From positions 62,001 through 126,000 of the forward strand of contig CALUHI010000012.1 of the NCBI GenBank assembly GCA_944320405.1: 64,000 nucleotides of DNA. The letters are read 5' to 3'. Made by a program: the position numbers and the translations under genes. Each line of letters opens with the position of its first letter. The first letter of the stretch is position 1. The stretch comes from an uncultured Eggerthellaceae bacterium (GTDB taxonomy: Bacteria > Actinomycetota > Coriobacteriia > Coriobacteriales > Eggerthellaceae). Positions 56,021-64,000 of the stretch are shown piece by piece. Below the pieces are notes generated by a model. The model saw nothing but the letters and a program-made list of their open reading frames with translations. It was not told where the DNA came from and ran no database searches.

Positions 56021-57466
56021 ATGAAAACCGCAAGTCCGATTCCGTCTGCTGCGGCAGCAAGCCCCGCCGCCGTGGGCGCCGCCCCGGCCGCCGGTGTGGC
56101 GGCGGGCATCGCGTCTGTTGCGGCGTCTGGCTCGGCCGTCGCGCCTGCGGCGGGAAGCGCAACGGCGCGCCCGGCCAAGCGCCGCGCCAAGCTGCCGCGA
56201 ATCCCGTCGGGAGCAGGCGGCTTCGCCCTTACGGCGGCCCTGTTCGTCGCGGGACTCATCGTGTGCTTCACCACCGGAGTTCCCGTCCAAAGCGTCGTCG
56301 ACAACTTCAGCTTCAACGTGCTGGTCATCGTCATTTCCATGGACCTGTTCACCAACATGCTGGCGAAAACGGGCGCCATGGAAGCCGCCGCACTGAAGCT
56401 GGCCGGCCTTTCCTCTGGCCGCCAGACGGCCCTTCTGGTGATGTTGGCCGCCATGATGTATCTGATCTCAGCGTTTCTGAACAACATCACCGCCATCCTG
56501 GTGGTGCTGCCGTGCATCTTCGTGCTGCTGAAAACCATCACGCCCGACCGCCGCTACCTGGCGGTGTTCTTCGCAGTGCTGCTGGCCATGTCCAACACCG
56601 GCGGCGCGTCGTCGGCCATTGGCGACCTTCCCGCCGTGCTTATCATGTCCACCGGCGTGGTGAGCTTCTCTGAGTACACGTTCACTGCGTTTCCCCTGAT
56701 GGCAATCACGTCCATCGTCATCGTGGGCGTGTGGGCGTTGGTGCTTCGGGCGCGCAGGGTTCCCCAAGACCGCGATGCGTCGCTGTTCGCCATCGGCGTG
56801 CTCAGGTCGCAGTACCGCTTCGCCGAAGTCGACCGCAAAACGGCCATTCCTTTGGCCGTCATCCTGGCCACGATGTTCGTGTGCTGGATCGTCGTGCCGC
56901 AATCCGTGGTTCCGCCCGAGGTCATCGCCTTGGTGGGGTGCCTGGTTGCCACGGTTGCCTACCGCCTGGCGGGCAACAAGGTTTCGCAGGTGGTCGATTT
57001 GGGATCCGTTCTCACCATCAGCGGCTTTCTGTTCCTGGCTGCGGCCGTGTCGGCCACCGGCGTGCTCGAGGCTGTGGTGGCGGCGCTTCAGGCGGTGGCC
57101 CCCAACCAGCAGGTGTTCATCGCGCTGGTGCTGTTGGTGGCTTCGCTGATCGCCGGCCTGGTGGGCGCCGGCCCCGCTGCGGCGGCGTGCCTCCCCATCG
57201 TGGTTGATCTGGCGACCACCACCTTCCAAGCGTCTTCGACGTTCGTGATGGTGGCCTATGGCGCCGCCATCTGCGCCGGGTCGTCGTTGTTCCTGTTCAG
57301 CGCAACGGCCGGCTACGTGCTTTCCGGCAAGGTGGCCGCCGCCGACCTGACCGACTCCAACGAAAAGCGCTTCACCTGGAGCGTGGGCACCTACCTCGCC
57401 TACGGCCTGGTGAACTACCTGATCCAGATGTCCATCGTCATGGCGGTGGTGCTCATCTTCTTCTAG
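56021..57466 (+). CDS. Ion-transporter-superfamily permease (SLC13/ArsB/NhaD-like)
   Basis: 481 residues. About 65 residues of Ala/Pro/Ser-rich sequence precede eleven or twelve hydrophobic helices. Two repeat signatures fit the IT superfamily: AFLNNITAILVVLPCIF with the following AMSNTGGASSAIGDLPAVLIM, and the second-half GLVGAGPAAAACLPIVVDLA. Substrates in the superfamily include arsenite, citrate, sulfate and sodium. No arsenic-resistance genes are near. ATG 56021 has GGAGGT upstream; a longer frame lacks one. Confidence 0.85.
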   Translation: MKTASPIPSAAAASPAAVGAAPAAGVAAGIASVAASGSAVAPAAGSATARPAKRRAKLPRIPSGAGGFALTAALFVAGLIVCFTTGVPVQSVVDNFSFNVLVIVISMDLFTNMLAKTGAMEAAALKLAGLSSGRQTALLVMLAAMMYLISAFLNNITAILVVLPCIFVLLKTITPDRRYLAVFFAVLLAMSNTGGASSAIGDLPAVLIMSTGVVSFSEYTFTAFPLMAITSIVIVGVWALVLRARRVPQDRDASLFAIGVLRSQYRFAEVDRKTAIPLAVILATMFVCWIVVPQSVVPPEVIALVGCLVATVAYRLAGNKVSQVVDLGSVLTISGFLFLAAAVSATGVLEAVVAALQAVAPNQQVFIALVLLVASLIAGLVGAGPAAAACLPIVVDLATTTFQASSTFVMVAYGAAICAGSSLFLFSATAGYVLSGKVAAADLTDSNEKRFTWSVGTYLAYGLVNYLIQMSIVMAVVLIFF

Positions 57467-57589
57467 AAAGGGCGCTGCTGCGCCGCACCGCTTCCGCGCG
57501 GCCTCCGCGCAATCGCGCAGCTGCCCACCCCAGCCCCCTTGCCCGCTCCGGGCGCACCCCAGCCGCGCCCGCTTCCGAAAGGACCCCTC

Positions 57590-59461
57590 ATGTTCACCGC
57601 ATTGAAGCTCATGAACGGCAGGATCAAGGCCCACATGGCGTTGGTCGTTGCCCTCACGCTGGTGGCGTCGTACCTGGCCAGCGTGTGGCCGGTGCTGCTG
57701 GCCGACATCTACAACGGCATCTCCAACGGCAGCATCGCCACGTTGGAAGTTGCCGCCCCCATGCTGGCTGTGTTCGGCGTGGTGCTCGCCGCGTCGTCGG
57801 TGATCGGCGAGTTCCGCCGCGTGCTGGCTGAGTTCGTCTCCGCCAGCTTCGAGGCGCAAACGCGCGAGACCGGCTTCGCTTCGGCGCTTGCCCTGCCGCC
57901 CTCCAAGATCTCCAACCGTAACACCACCGAGCTATCTGCCCAGATCAACCAAGGTGTCGAGGGTTGCTGTCAGGTGCTCAAGCTTACCTGCAACGACCTT
58001 CTGCCCGCCGCGACCACCGTCATCTTCGTAGGGTTCCAGGTTGCCACCGGCGCCCCCATCGAGATGCTCTACATCATGGCCGCATACGTGGCGTTCTCGG
58101 CACTGGTGTCCGGTTTCCAGATCCGTTCGCAAAACGGCATTCGCGACAACATCAACCTGCAGCACAACGAACTGTCCGGCCGCATGGCCGAATCCCTCTC
58201 GCATCACGAGACCATCACCATCCTGGCCGCCCGCGCCTACGAAGTGCGCCGCCTGCTGGGTTCCATCCTGGGGTTGGCCAAGCTGGAGAAGTACCATCAT
58301 CGCGTGATGGGCTCCTTCGACGCCCTGAAGAAGCTCGTGCAGAACGCCTTCACGGTGGGCATTTTGGCCGTGGGCGTGTGGTTCATGATGCAGGGCCGCA
58401 TGGAAGGCGGCACGGTGGTTGCCTCCGCCATGCTGTTTGCCCAGTTGGGCGCGCCGCTCGACACGCTGTATCGCCTACTTGACGAGTTCGCCAGCTCCAA
58501 GCTGAAGATCGATCGCCTGGCCGACATCATGGCAGCTGCCGAACCCGACGAGACCGAAGCCGCGCCGGTGCGCACGTTCGCCGACCCGCTGCCGGCATCC
58601 GCTCAGCCCGAGGCCCCTGTTCTCGGTGCCGATTGCGCTGGCGTCGCCCAGCCGGTCGCCGACGACGAACCCGCTTCGCAGCCTGAGGCACTCACTCCGC
58701 GCGAAGCCGTGCGTGCCATCGCCATGCGCTACACCGCTGCTGCCCCTGTCATCGAGGTCGAGGATTGCATCGCCTTCGCACCGGGCGGCAAGGTTGCCAG
58801 CACGTGTTCGACGTTCGAGGTTCCCGCAGGCTCGACGGTGTGCCTGAGCGGTCCGAACGGCTGCGGCAAGTCAAGCCTGATGAAGGCCATCCTGAAGTAC
58901 TTCTCTTACCAGGGCTCCATCCGCCTACTTGGTCGCTCGGTCAAGGACTACACGCGCGCCGAGCTCGCGCAGCAAACGTTCTATCTGGCGCAGACCCCCA
59001 GTCTGCATCAGGGCACGATCCGCGACAACCTGCTGATGGGTTTCGACGAACCCATCAGCGACGAGCAGCTGCGCCGCGCGCTCGACCTGGCGCTGCTTTC
59101 TCCCACCGAGTTCGACGAGACGGGCGCCGAAGACGTGCTCGATCATGCAGTCGAGGCGTCCGGCAGCAACCTGTCGGGCGGCCAGCGTCAGCGCATAGCC
59201 GCTGCCCGCGTGTTCCTGCGCCGCCCGCCCGTGCTGTTCCTCGACGAGGCGACGGCGAGCATGGACATCCCCTCGGCACTGAAGCTGATGGACAACATCA
59301 AGCGCCACGTTGATTCCTACGGCGGCACCATCGTGCTGATCACCCATCAGGAGGAAGTGAAGGAGATCTGTGACCACGTGGTCCGCATGGGCAAGCTCAT
59401 CGAGGCTCCGGCTCCGACCCCGGCCCCGAACGCTCCCGGCGCTGCAGGTAAAGCAGCCTAG
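57590..59461 (+). CDS. ABC transporter with fused membrane and ATPase domains
   Basis: 623 residues. The type-1 exporter membrane domain covers about 1-310 (IKAHMALVVALTLVASYLASVWPVLLADIYNG; FTVGILAVGVWFMMQGRMEGG), then a Pro/Ala/Glu-rich linker of about 75 residues. The ATPase domain has Walker A LSGPNGCGKSS, signature NLSGGQRQRI, Walker B VLFLDEATASMD and switch histidine LITHQ. It would work as a homodimer, exporting a drug, lipid or peptide. AAAGGA precedes the ATG at 57590. The spacing of 123 bases to the permease gene suggests one operon. Confidence 0.92.
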   Translation: MFTALKLMNGRIKAHMALVVALTLVASYLASVWPVLLADIYNGISNGSIATLEVAAPMLAVFGVVLAASSVIGEFRRVLAEFVSASFEAQTRETGFASALALPPSKISNRNTTELSAQINQGVEGCCQVLKLTCNDLLPAATTVIFVGFQVATGAPIEMLYIMAAYVAFSALVSGFQIRSQNGIRDNINLQHNELSGRMAESLSHHETITILAARAYEVRRLLGSILGLAKLEKYHHRVMGSFDALKKLVQNAFTVGILAVGVWFMMQGRMEGGTVVASAMLFAQLGAPLDTLYRLLDEFASSKLKIDRLADIMAAAEPDETEAAPVRTFADPLPASAQPEAPVLGADCAGVAQPVADDEPASQPEALTPREAVRAIAMRYTAAAPVIEVEDCIAFAPGGKVASTCSTFEVPAGSTVCLSGPNGCGKSSLMKAILKYFSYQGSIRLLGRSVKDYTRAELAQQTFYLAQTPSLHQGTIRDNLLMGFDEPISDEQLRRALDLALLSPTEFDETGAEDVLDHAVEASGSNLSGGQRQRIAAARVFLRRPPVLFLDEATASMDIPSALKLMDNIKRHVDSYGGTIVLITHQEEVKEICDHVVRMGKLIEAPAPTPAPNAPGAAGKAA

Positions 59462-59570
59462 CGCTTCGCAAGCCCAGCTCTTAGGGCTGCTGCGAGCCAA
59501 CCTCATCTGAGGCACCGCGGCGGCGGCCGGCTCTCATCCTCCTTCCGGCCGCTCACGCCGCTGCCCATAC

Positions 59571-59612
59571 GGGCGCCGCCCTGCAACGGGGGCGGCGCCC
59601 CTTTTTCTCATT
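59571..59612 (+). terminator. Terminator after the ABC gene, ending in a repeat half-site
   Basis: Stem GGGCGCCGCCC / GGGCGGCGCCC (59571-59581 with 59590-59600), followed by CTTTTTCTCATT, which is the 12-base arm of the dispersed palindromes at 5838 and 54531. Confidence 0.88.
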
Positions 59613-59626
59613 CCGGTGGGGATGGC

Positions 59627-59654
59627 TTGCGGCGCCTGGGGGAACGGGTATACT
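59627..59654 (+). promoter_or_regulatory. Predicted promoter for a leaderless radical SAM mRNA
   Basis: TTGCGG (59627-59632) and TATACT (59649-59654), 16 bases apart. The start ATG at 59663 is only about 2 bases from the expected transcription start, and no ribosome site precedes it. Confidence 0.55.
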
Positions 59655-59662
59655 TCGCACCT

Positions 59663-61939
59663 ATGCAAACACTAGACATGACATACGTTCACGCGCCCGC
59701 CACCTACGATTTCCGCGAGCGCTCCATCATGTACGGCCCCGTGTCCGATATGGTGCCTTCCACGCCCATCTTCGAGATGTATCCGCTGGGCCTCACCACG
59801 CTGTGCGAGTATCTCGAGCGCCACGGCATGCGCGCGCGCATCTTCAACCTGGCATCCATGATGCTGCACAAGAAGAACTTCGACGTGGAGAAAAACCTGG
59901 CCAAGCTCGACTCCCGCATGTTCGGCATCGACCTGCACTGGATGCCGCACTGCCACGGCTCGGTTGAGGTGGCGAAGATTCTCAAGCGCCTGCATCCGCA
60001 CACGCCCATCAGCTTCGGCGGCCTGTCGGCGACCATCTTCCACGAGGACCTCATCAAGTACGACTGCATCGACTACGTGGTGCGCGGCGACTCCACCGAA
60101 GAGCCCATGCGCCGGCTGGTCGAACGCGTGTCGCGGGCGCAGCGCACGGGCACGCCCATCGGCGACCTGTCCGACATCCCCAACCTCACCTGGAAAGACG
60201 ACACCGGCGCCATCCACATCAACCCGCTTTCGTGGGTGCCCGACACTATGGACGCCATCTCGCTTGACTACGCGTACCCCATGAAGGGCGTGCTGCGCCA
60301 CCACGACATGACCAGCTTCCTTCCCATGAAGGGCTGGCTGCAGTACCCCGTGACGGCAAGCCTCACCTGCCGCGGTTGCTCGCGCAACTGCGCCACTTGC
60401 GGCGGCAGTGCCTACGCGTTCAAGAACCACTTCGGCCGCCGCCGTGTAGCGTGGCGCGACCCGGCGCTGCTCATTCGCGACATCCAGAACGTGCAGAACC
60501 ACGTGTGGGGCCCCATCTTCGTGCTGAACGATTTCCTACAGGCGGGAGAGGACTACACCCGCCGCTTCATCACCGGGCTCAAGGGCAAGCTGCAAAACCC
60601 CATCGGGTTCGAGTTCTTCGGCCCGCCGCCGGGTGGCGACGACTTCTACAAGATGCTCGACGAGAACCTGCCCAGCTGGTCGGTGGAGATTTCGGCCGAA
60701 AGCCACGACGACGACGTGCGCAAGGCGTTCGGCAAGGGCCACTACAAGATGGTAGAGCTCGAAGAGACCATCGTCGACGCGCTCAGCCACCCCAACTGCG
60801 AGCGCTTCGACCTGTATTTCATGACGGGTATCCCCAAGCAGACCGCCGAAAGCGTCCGCGAGACCGGCGCCTACGTGCAGCACCTCTACGAGCGCGTGAA
60901 CTACGACCCGCGCCTGGTGGTGATGACCAGCCCCATGGCGCCGTTCTTGGACGTGGGGTCCATCGTGTTCGACAACCCCGAGAAGTACGGCTACCGTCTG
61001 CGCGCCCGCACGTTCGAGGAGCACCGCGAGCGCATGATTCTGCCCTCGTGGAAGCACATCATGAACTACGAGAGCAAGTACATGAGCGCCGATCAGATGG
61101 TGGAAGCCACCTACGACGCGGCGTTGGACATCAACCGTATCAAGGGCTCGCACGGCATCATCGACGGCGGCATGGCGGCGGGCGTTGACGCGCGCATCCG
61201 CCAAGCGCGCGAGCAGATGCGCCGTTTGGACGACGTGCTTTTGAACGGGACGGGCCGCATCGACGCGCGCATGGCCGCGTTGAAGGAAGAGTTCGAACGC
61301 CTCTCCGAAAGCACGATGGCCGAGAAATCAGAGCTGAACTGGGCGTTCGATGTAAAGCCCACCCATGCGGCGCACTTGGCTAAGCTGTGGCTGACCAACG
61401 AGCCCGCCAACTGGTTGGCGCATGCGCGCGGCAAGTGGCGCCCCGCCGGCAGCGACTTCGATTACCCCGATCAGGAAAACGGCGAGGTGGCTCCCGCATG
61501 GAACTCCGACGGCACGCCGAACCGCACGTTCAAGGGCATGGAAGTGGACGGCATGCACGACGGTCGTGCGCTTTCTGACGAAAGCGGTGCGCAGGTGGCG
61601 GCGGCGGGCAGCGTGGTAGCGCCGGGATTTTCGCGCGCCAACACCAACGAGGCGTTCGACGCCGAAAACGCCGCACTTCAGGCGGGCCGCGCCGGCACGG
61701 CCGTGCAAGCAGGCGAGTCGGCTATCCGCGAGGAAGCTGCGCGCACCGTTGAGCGCGACCCGCTGCTCGAGCAGATGATGGCCGAAGAGCGCGAGCGCGA
61801 GGCAGCTCGTGCGGCTGCAGCGGCAACCGGCGCCGATGCGCATCAGGGTCATCGTGGAGCGACGGGTTTGAAAGGGGCTGGTGGGTCCGCCGGCGCCCGC
61901 GACGCGCGCAAGCTACGAAAGATCCGAGAAAAGAAGTAG
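59663..61939 (+). CDS. B12-binding radical SAM protein (MJ_1487/Ta0216-like)
   Basis: 758 residues. A cobalamin-binding-like N-terminal region (about 1-165) without the DxHxxG base-off motif is followed by a radical SAM barrel with the cluster motif CSRNCATC (Cys239, Cys243, Cys246) plus a further Cys236, giving CRGCSRNCATCGGS, the pattern of the TIGR04190-like group. FNDFLQ and GFEFFGPPPGGDDF are also typical. The C-terminal 150 residues are Ala/Glu/Arg-rich and probably disordered. Substrate and reaction unknown; members may methylate or rearrange. Lies after a terminator, so is separate from the ABC operon. Confidence 0.85.
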   Translation: MQTLDMTYVHAPATYDFRERSIMYGPVSDMVPSTPIFEMYPLGLTTLCEYLERHGMRARIFNLASMMLHKKNFDVEKNLAKLDSRMFGIDLHWMPHCHGSVEVAKILKRLHPHTPISFGGLSATIFHEDLIKYDCIDYVVRGDSTEEPMRRLVERVSRAQRTGTPIGDLSDIPNLTWKDDTGAIHINPLSWVPDTMDAISLDYAYPMKGVLRHHDMTSFLPMKGWLQYPVTASLTCRGCSRNCATCGGSAYAFKNHFGRRRVAWRDPALLIRDIQNVQNHVWGPIFVLNDFLQAGEDYTRRFITGLKGKLQNPIGFEFFGPPPGGDDFYKMLDENLPSWSVEISAESHDDDVRKAFGKGHYKMVELEETIVDALSHPNCERFDLYFMTGIPKQTAESVRETGAYVQHLYERVNYDPRLVVMTSPMAPFLDVGSIVFDNPEKYGYRLRARTFEEHRERMILPSWKHIMNYESKYMSADQMVEATYDAALDINRIKGSHGIIDGGMAAGVDARIRQAREQMRRLDDVLLNGTGRIDARMAALKEEFERLSESTMAEKSELNWAFDVKPTHAAHLAKLWLTNEPANWLAHARGKWRPAGSDFDYPDQENGEVAPAWNSDGTPNRTFKGMEVDGMHDGRALSDESGAQVAAAGSVVAPGFSRANTNEAFDAENAALQAGRAGTAVQAGESAIREEAARTVERDPLLEQMMAEEREREAARAAAAATGADAHQGHRGATGLKGAGGSAGARDARKLRKIREKK

Positions 61940-61944
61940 CGAAT

Positions 61945-61976
61945 AAGGCCGTCGGGGAAATCCGACGGCCTTTTCG
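61945..61976. terminator. Bidirectional terminator between the radical SAM gene and the LOG gene
   Basis: Stem AAGGCCGTCGG / CCGACGGCCTT with loop GGAAAT and T on the right side; the A run on the left suits the leftward gene. Confidence 0.85.
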
Positions 61977-61979
61977 ATT

Positions 61980-62567
61980 CTACCGGCGCATCATTTCAGC
62001 GGCGGTGGCGAAGCTTTCGCGCGGGTTGGCGAAGTCTGCTTCAAGCAAGCGCACAAGCTCGTCAAGCGTTTCGGGGAAGCAAATGCGGCCCAGATCGACG
62101 TCGTCCAAAAACCCTTCGCGCACCATGTCGTCAAGGAACCCGCGCAGATTGTCGTAAAAGCCTTCGATGTTCAGGAAGTAGCACGCCCCGGGATTCATCC
62201 CCAAGCGGATGCGCGACATGATCTCCGACATCTCTTCCAGCGTGCCCACGCCGCCCGGAAGCGCCACGAACGCATCGCCCAGCTCGATCATCTTTGCTTT
62301 GCGCTCGGCCATCGTGTCTGCCACGAACAGCTCGGTGAGGTCGTCGCGCGCCACGCCGGCATCCACAAAGAAGCTGGTCTCCACGCCGTGAACGCACCCG
62401 CCCGCCTCAAGCACGGCGCCAGAGACGATGCCCATCAGCCCCACGCGGCTGCCGCCATACACCAGCGCATGCCCCTCGTGGGCGATCCATTCCCCCAGCT
62501 CGCGGGCAGCCTGTTGAAAGGCGCGGTTTTCCGGCATGCTCGAGCCGCAATACACCGTGATGTTCAT
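61980..62567 (-). CDS. LOG-family protein (nucleoside 5'-monophosphate phosphoribohydrolase)
   Basis: 195 residues, standard length. The conserved motifs are YGGSRVGLMG (residues about 37-46) and PGGVGTLEEM (about 104-113), which form the nucleotide and catalytic site. LOG enzymes cleave ribose-5-phosphate from adenosine-type monophosphates; in bacteria they are often misannotated as lysine decarboxylases. Stands between the radical SAM gene and the thiamine cluster, on the same strand as the latter. Confidence 0.93.
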   Translation of the reverse strand: MNITVYCGSSMPENRAFQQAARELGEWIAHEGHALVYGGSRVGLMGIVSGAVLEAGGCVHGVETSFFVDAGVARDDLTELFVADTMAERKAKMIELGDAFVALPGGVGTLEEMSEIMSRIRLGMNPGACYFLNIEGFYDNLRGFLDDMVREGFLDDVDLGRICFPETLDELVRLLEADFANPRESFATAAEMMRR

Positions 62568-62615
62568 GATCCTCCTAGCCTGGCGGCAGGGCCTTGCGAA
62601 AAGGCGCTATCCCGC

Positions 62616-62663
62616 AAAAAAAGCCGCCGCTCCCTACGGTAGCACGTCGAAGGGGGCGGCGGC
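62616..62663 (-). terminator. Terminator after thiE
   Basis: Minus-strand stem GCCGCCGCCCCC / GGGAGCGGCGGC (one wobble), followed by a run of T; this is followed by the LOG gene start region. Confidence 0.85.
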
Positions 62664-62670
62664 GGTGCGG

Positions 62671-63369
62671 TTACGCGTTCGCTTTCCAGGCGTTTACCAG
62701 CTCGGCGGCAGCATCGCGCGGGTCGTCGGCCGCGCACACGGCCGACACCACGAAGAAGCCGTCGACGCCAGTTTTCGCCAGCGCGGGAATGTCGGCCGCT
62801 TTCACGCCGCCACCCACCACGATGGGCTTGGGGCTGATGCGCCGCAGGTCGGCAAGCTCCTCCAGACTGCGCGTGATCACGCGGCCGTCGTCGTCCATGC
62901 CGCAGTCGGGCTTGGTGGCCGTTTCGTGCAGCGGCCCGACGCCCAGGTAGTCCACCAGGCTCATGTCGGCCGTGGCAATGTAGTCGCGCATCTCGTGTGC
63001 GCGCGCCGAAAGCCCCACGATGGCGTCGTTGCCCAGGTACTTACGGCACACCTCCACCGGCACGTCGCTTTGTCCCACGTGCACGCCGTCCACCTTGATG
63101 CCCGCCTCGCGTGCCGCCAGCGCCACGTCAAGGCGGTCGTCAATCAGCAGCGGCACCTGGTCCTGCTTGCCGGCGGCCGCAATCGCGCGCGCCGCCTCGT
63201 CGGCGCAAGCCATCAGGTCGCGCGCCCCCAGCACCTTCGAACGCACTTGAACAATGGTGAAGCCGGCGTCAAGCGCCTGCGCCACGATGTCGCCCACCGG
63301 ACGCCCCAACGTGTTCTCGGGCCCCAGCACTAGGTACGCCGAGATGTCCAACGTATCGCGCATGCTCAT
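62671..63369 (-). CDS. thiE: Thiamine-phosphate synthase
   Basis: 232 residues. TIM-barrel with the diphosphate and thiazole motifs: VQVRSKVLGARDL, DDRLDVALAAREAGIKVDGVHVGQSD, and GGGVKAADIP near the C-terminus. Joins HMP-PP and THZ-P to thiamine phosphate. ATG 63369 has AAAGGA upstream and fits the family start; a second ATG lies two codons on. Last gene of the leftward thiamine salvage cluster. Confidence 0.94.
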   Translation of the reverse strand: MSMRDTLDISAYLVLGPENTLGRPVGDIVAQALDAGFTIVQVRSKVLGARDLMACADEAARAIAAAGKQDQVPLLIDDRLDVALAAREAGIKVDGVHVGQSDVPVEVCRKYLGNDAIVGLSARAHEMRDYIATADMSLVDYLGVGPLHETATKPDCGMDDDGRVITRSLEELADLRRISPKPIVVGGGVKAADIPALAKTGVDGFFVVSAVCAADDPRDAAAELVNAWKANA

Positions 63370-63410
63370 CGCGATTCCTTTCTCAAATAGGGAAGGGCTT
63401 GGCTGCGCCG

Positions 63411-63713
63411 CTAGCGCTCTGCCAGCAGCTCGTCGACCACTTTCACTTTGCGCTCCATCATGTTCTCGAAGCCAGGGCGGATGTCTGCCTTCATCACGAC
63501 CTCGGTGCGGATGCCCGCCTCGGCCAGTGCAAACGTGGCGCGCTTGACCACGTCCATGACTTCGTCCCATTCGCCTTCGATCTCGGTGAACATCGAATGC
63601 GTCTCATTGCGCAGACCCGACTCGCGGATGATGCGCACCGCCTTTGCCACGTGTTCGGAAAGCTCGTCTCCCACTCCAAAGGGTGCGATCGCCACAGCTA
63701 CCAGCGTGTTCAT
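63411..63713 (-). CDS. Thiamine-binding protein of the UPF0045 (MTH1187/YkoF-like) family
   Basis: 100 residues, the full length of the family: MNTLVAVAIAPFGVGDELSEHVAKAVRIIRES, then SMFTEIEGEWDEVMDVVKRATFALAEAGI and MKADIRPGFENMMERKVKVVDELL. Known members bind thiamine or HMP-like ligands. Located between thiM and thiE in a salvage cluster, which supports a role in thiamine precursor handling. GGAAGGAAGG precedes the ATG. Confidence 0.9.
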   Translation of the reverse strand: MNTLVAVAIAPFGVGDELSEHVAKAVRIIRESGLRNETHSMFTEIEGEWDEVMDVVKRATFALAEAGIRTEVVMKADIRPGFENMMERKVKVVDELLAER

Positions 63714-63732
63714 TGTCGCCTTCCTTCCTTTC

Positions 63733-64000
63733 TTACGCTTCTTCGATGTCGAAGGGGTTGTTCGCGATGTCGTGCGGGGTCGCCTTGTACAGCTCGTCCA
63801 GAAACGCCGTCTGGAAACTCGCGGGCGCGTCAACGCGCGCCTCGGCGCGCGCACCGGCAAGGTTGTACGCTTGCACGCCCGCCAGTGCCGCCGCCAGCGG
63901 AGTTTCGGCAGTAGCGGCGAACACCGCGCACACACCGCCCAGGCTGCAGCCCGATCCCGTGATCTTCGCCATGAAGTGAGAGCCGCCGCGCGAGTGGCAC
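63733..64000 (-). CDS. thiM: Hydroxyethylthiazole kinase, C-terminal part (runs off the window)
   Basis: 89 residues are visible. ITGSGCSLGGVCAVFAA is the glycine- and cysteine-containing ATP/active-site motif of ThiM, and the last 60 residues fit its C-terminal helix bundle. The reading frame stays open to the window end at 64000 with plausible upstream sequence (HSRGGSHFMAK), so the gene is cut by the border, not truncated. It phosphorylates the thiazole moiety for thiamine salvage. Confidence 0.85.
   Translation of the reverse strand, partial: CHSRGGSHFMAKITGSGCSLGGVCAVFAATAETPLAAALAGVQAYNLAGARAEARVDAPASFQTAFLDELYKATPHDIANNPFDIEEA

Noticed and set aside
56021-57466. Arsenite efflux ArsB assignment for the permease
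   Set aside because: Only superfamily-level signatures are visible and there is no arsR, arsC or other arsenic gene nearby, so a specific name is not justified.

Overview
The window is a replication-origin neighbourhood from a high-GC, low-GC-intergenic actinobacterium. The combination of gene content points to class Coriobacteriia, probably Eggerthellales/Eggerthellaceae: a short Gram-positive-type YidC, a perfect TGTTTCACGTGAAACA parS cluster around parAB, a DinG-type helicase fused to a DnaQ exonuclease, a DUF5679 zinc ribbon and hypAB. This taxonomic call is inference from gene content and base composition; no 16S gene is present.

Layout. 1-8.5 kb: tRNA-Ile, a bifunctional-nuclease-family gene, then gyrA, gyrB, recF, dnaN and dnaA, all transcribed leftward. 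Upstream of dnaA, on the same strand, is a GHKL-ATPase/winged-helix regulator. 10.8-11.7 kb is an AT-rich gene-free stretch with a DnaA-box cluster, the likely oriC, since transcription diverges from it. 11.7-17.1 kb: the rightward rpmH-rnpA-yidD-yidC-jag block, then rsmG-parA-parB with four perfect parS sites between 14.78 and 18.27 kb. 17.2-28.1 kb: rlmN, ddl, a helicase/exonuclease fusion and two large poorly characterised proteins (a bitopic coiled-coil protein and an M28-like protein with degenerate active-site motifs), then a small zinc ribbon. 28.3-36.1 kb: an APC permease with a formamidase-family enzyme, a copper operon (csoR-copA with two operators), hypA-hypB and nadE. 36.2-43.8 kb: a NarL-type two-component pair bracketed by two copies of a ~70 bp repeat, groES-groEL behind a CIRCE operator, a CNNM/CorC protein and an amidohydrolase.

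44.15-53.81 kb is a ~9.6 kb integrated element in the 3' end of an initiator tRNA-Met gene. A 38 bp tRNA-end duplication bounds it, and it carries direct-repeat arm-type sites at both ends. It holds an XRE repressor, two cell-envelope proteins, two small unknown genes, an unusual array of hairpins, a SAP-domain cargo gene between 58 bp perfect direct repeats, a P4-type primase-helicase downstream of a 38 bp perfect palindrome, an excisionase whose Shine-Dalgarno lies inside a terminator-like hairpin, and a tyrosine integrase. A third arm-type site just outside the right end suggests an older element at the same tRNA. The gene organisation resembles P4-like satellites or integrative plasmids.

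54.7-64 kb: a Pro/His-rich protein, an unknown 190-residue protein, an ion-transporter-superfamily permease and an ABC transporter in one direction; a B12-binding radical SAM protein with an apparently leaderless promoter; then, leftward, a LOG-family enzyme and a thiamine salvage cluster (thiM partial, UPF0045 thiamine-binding protein, thiE). Dispersed palindromic repeats sit between many chromosomal genes, including a 74 bp perfect palindrome that supplies the recF stop codon.
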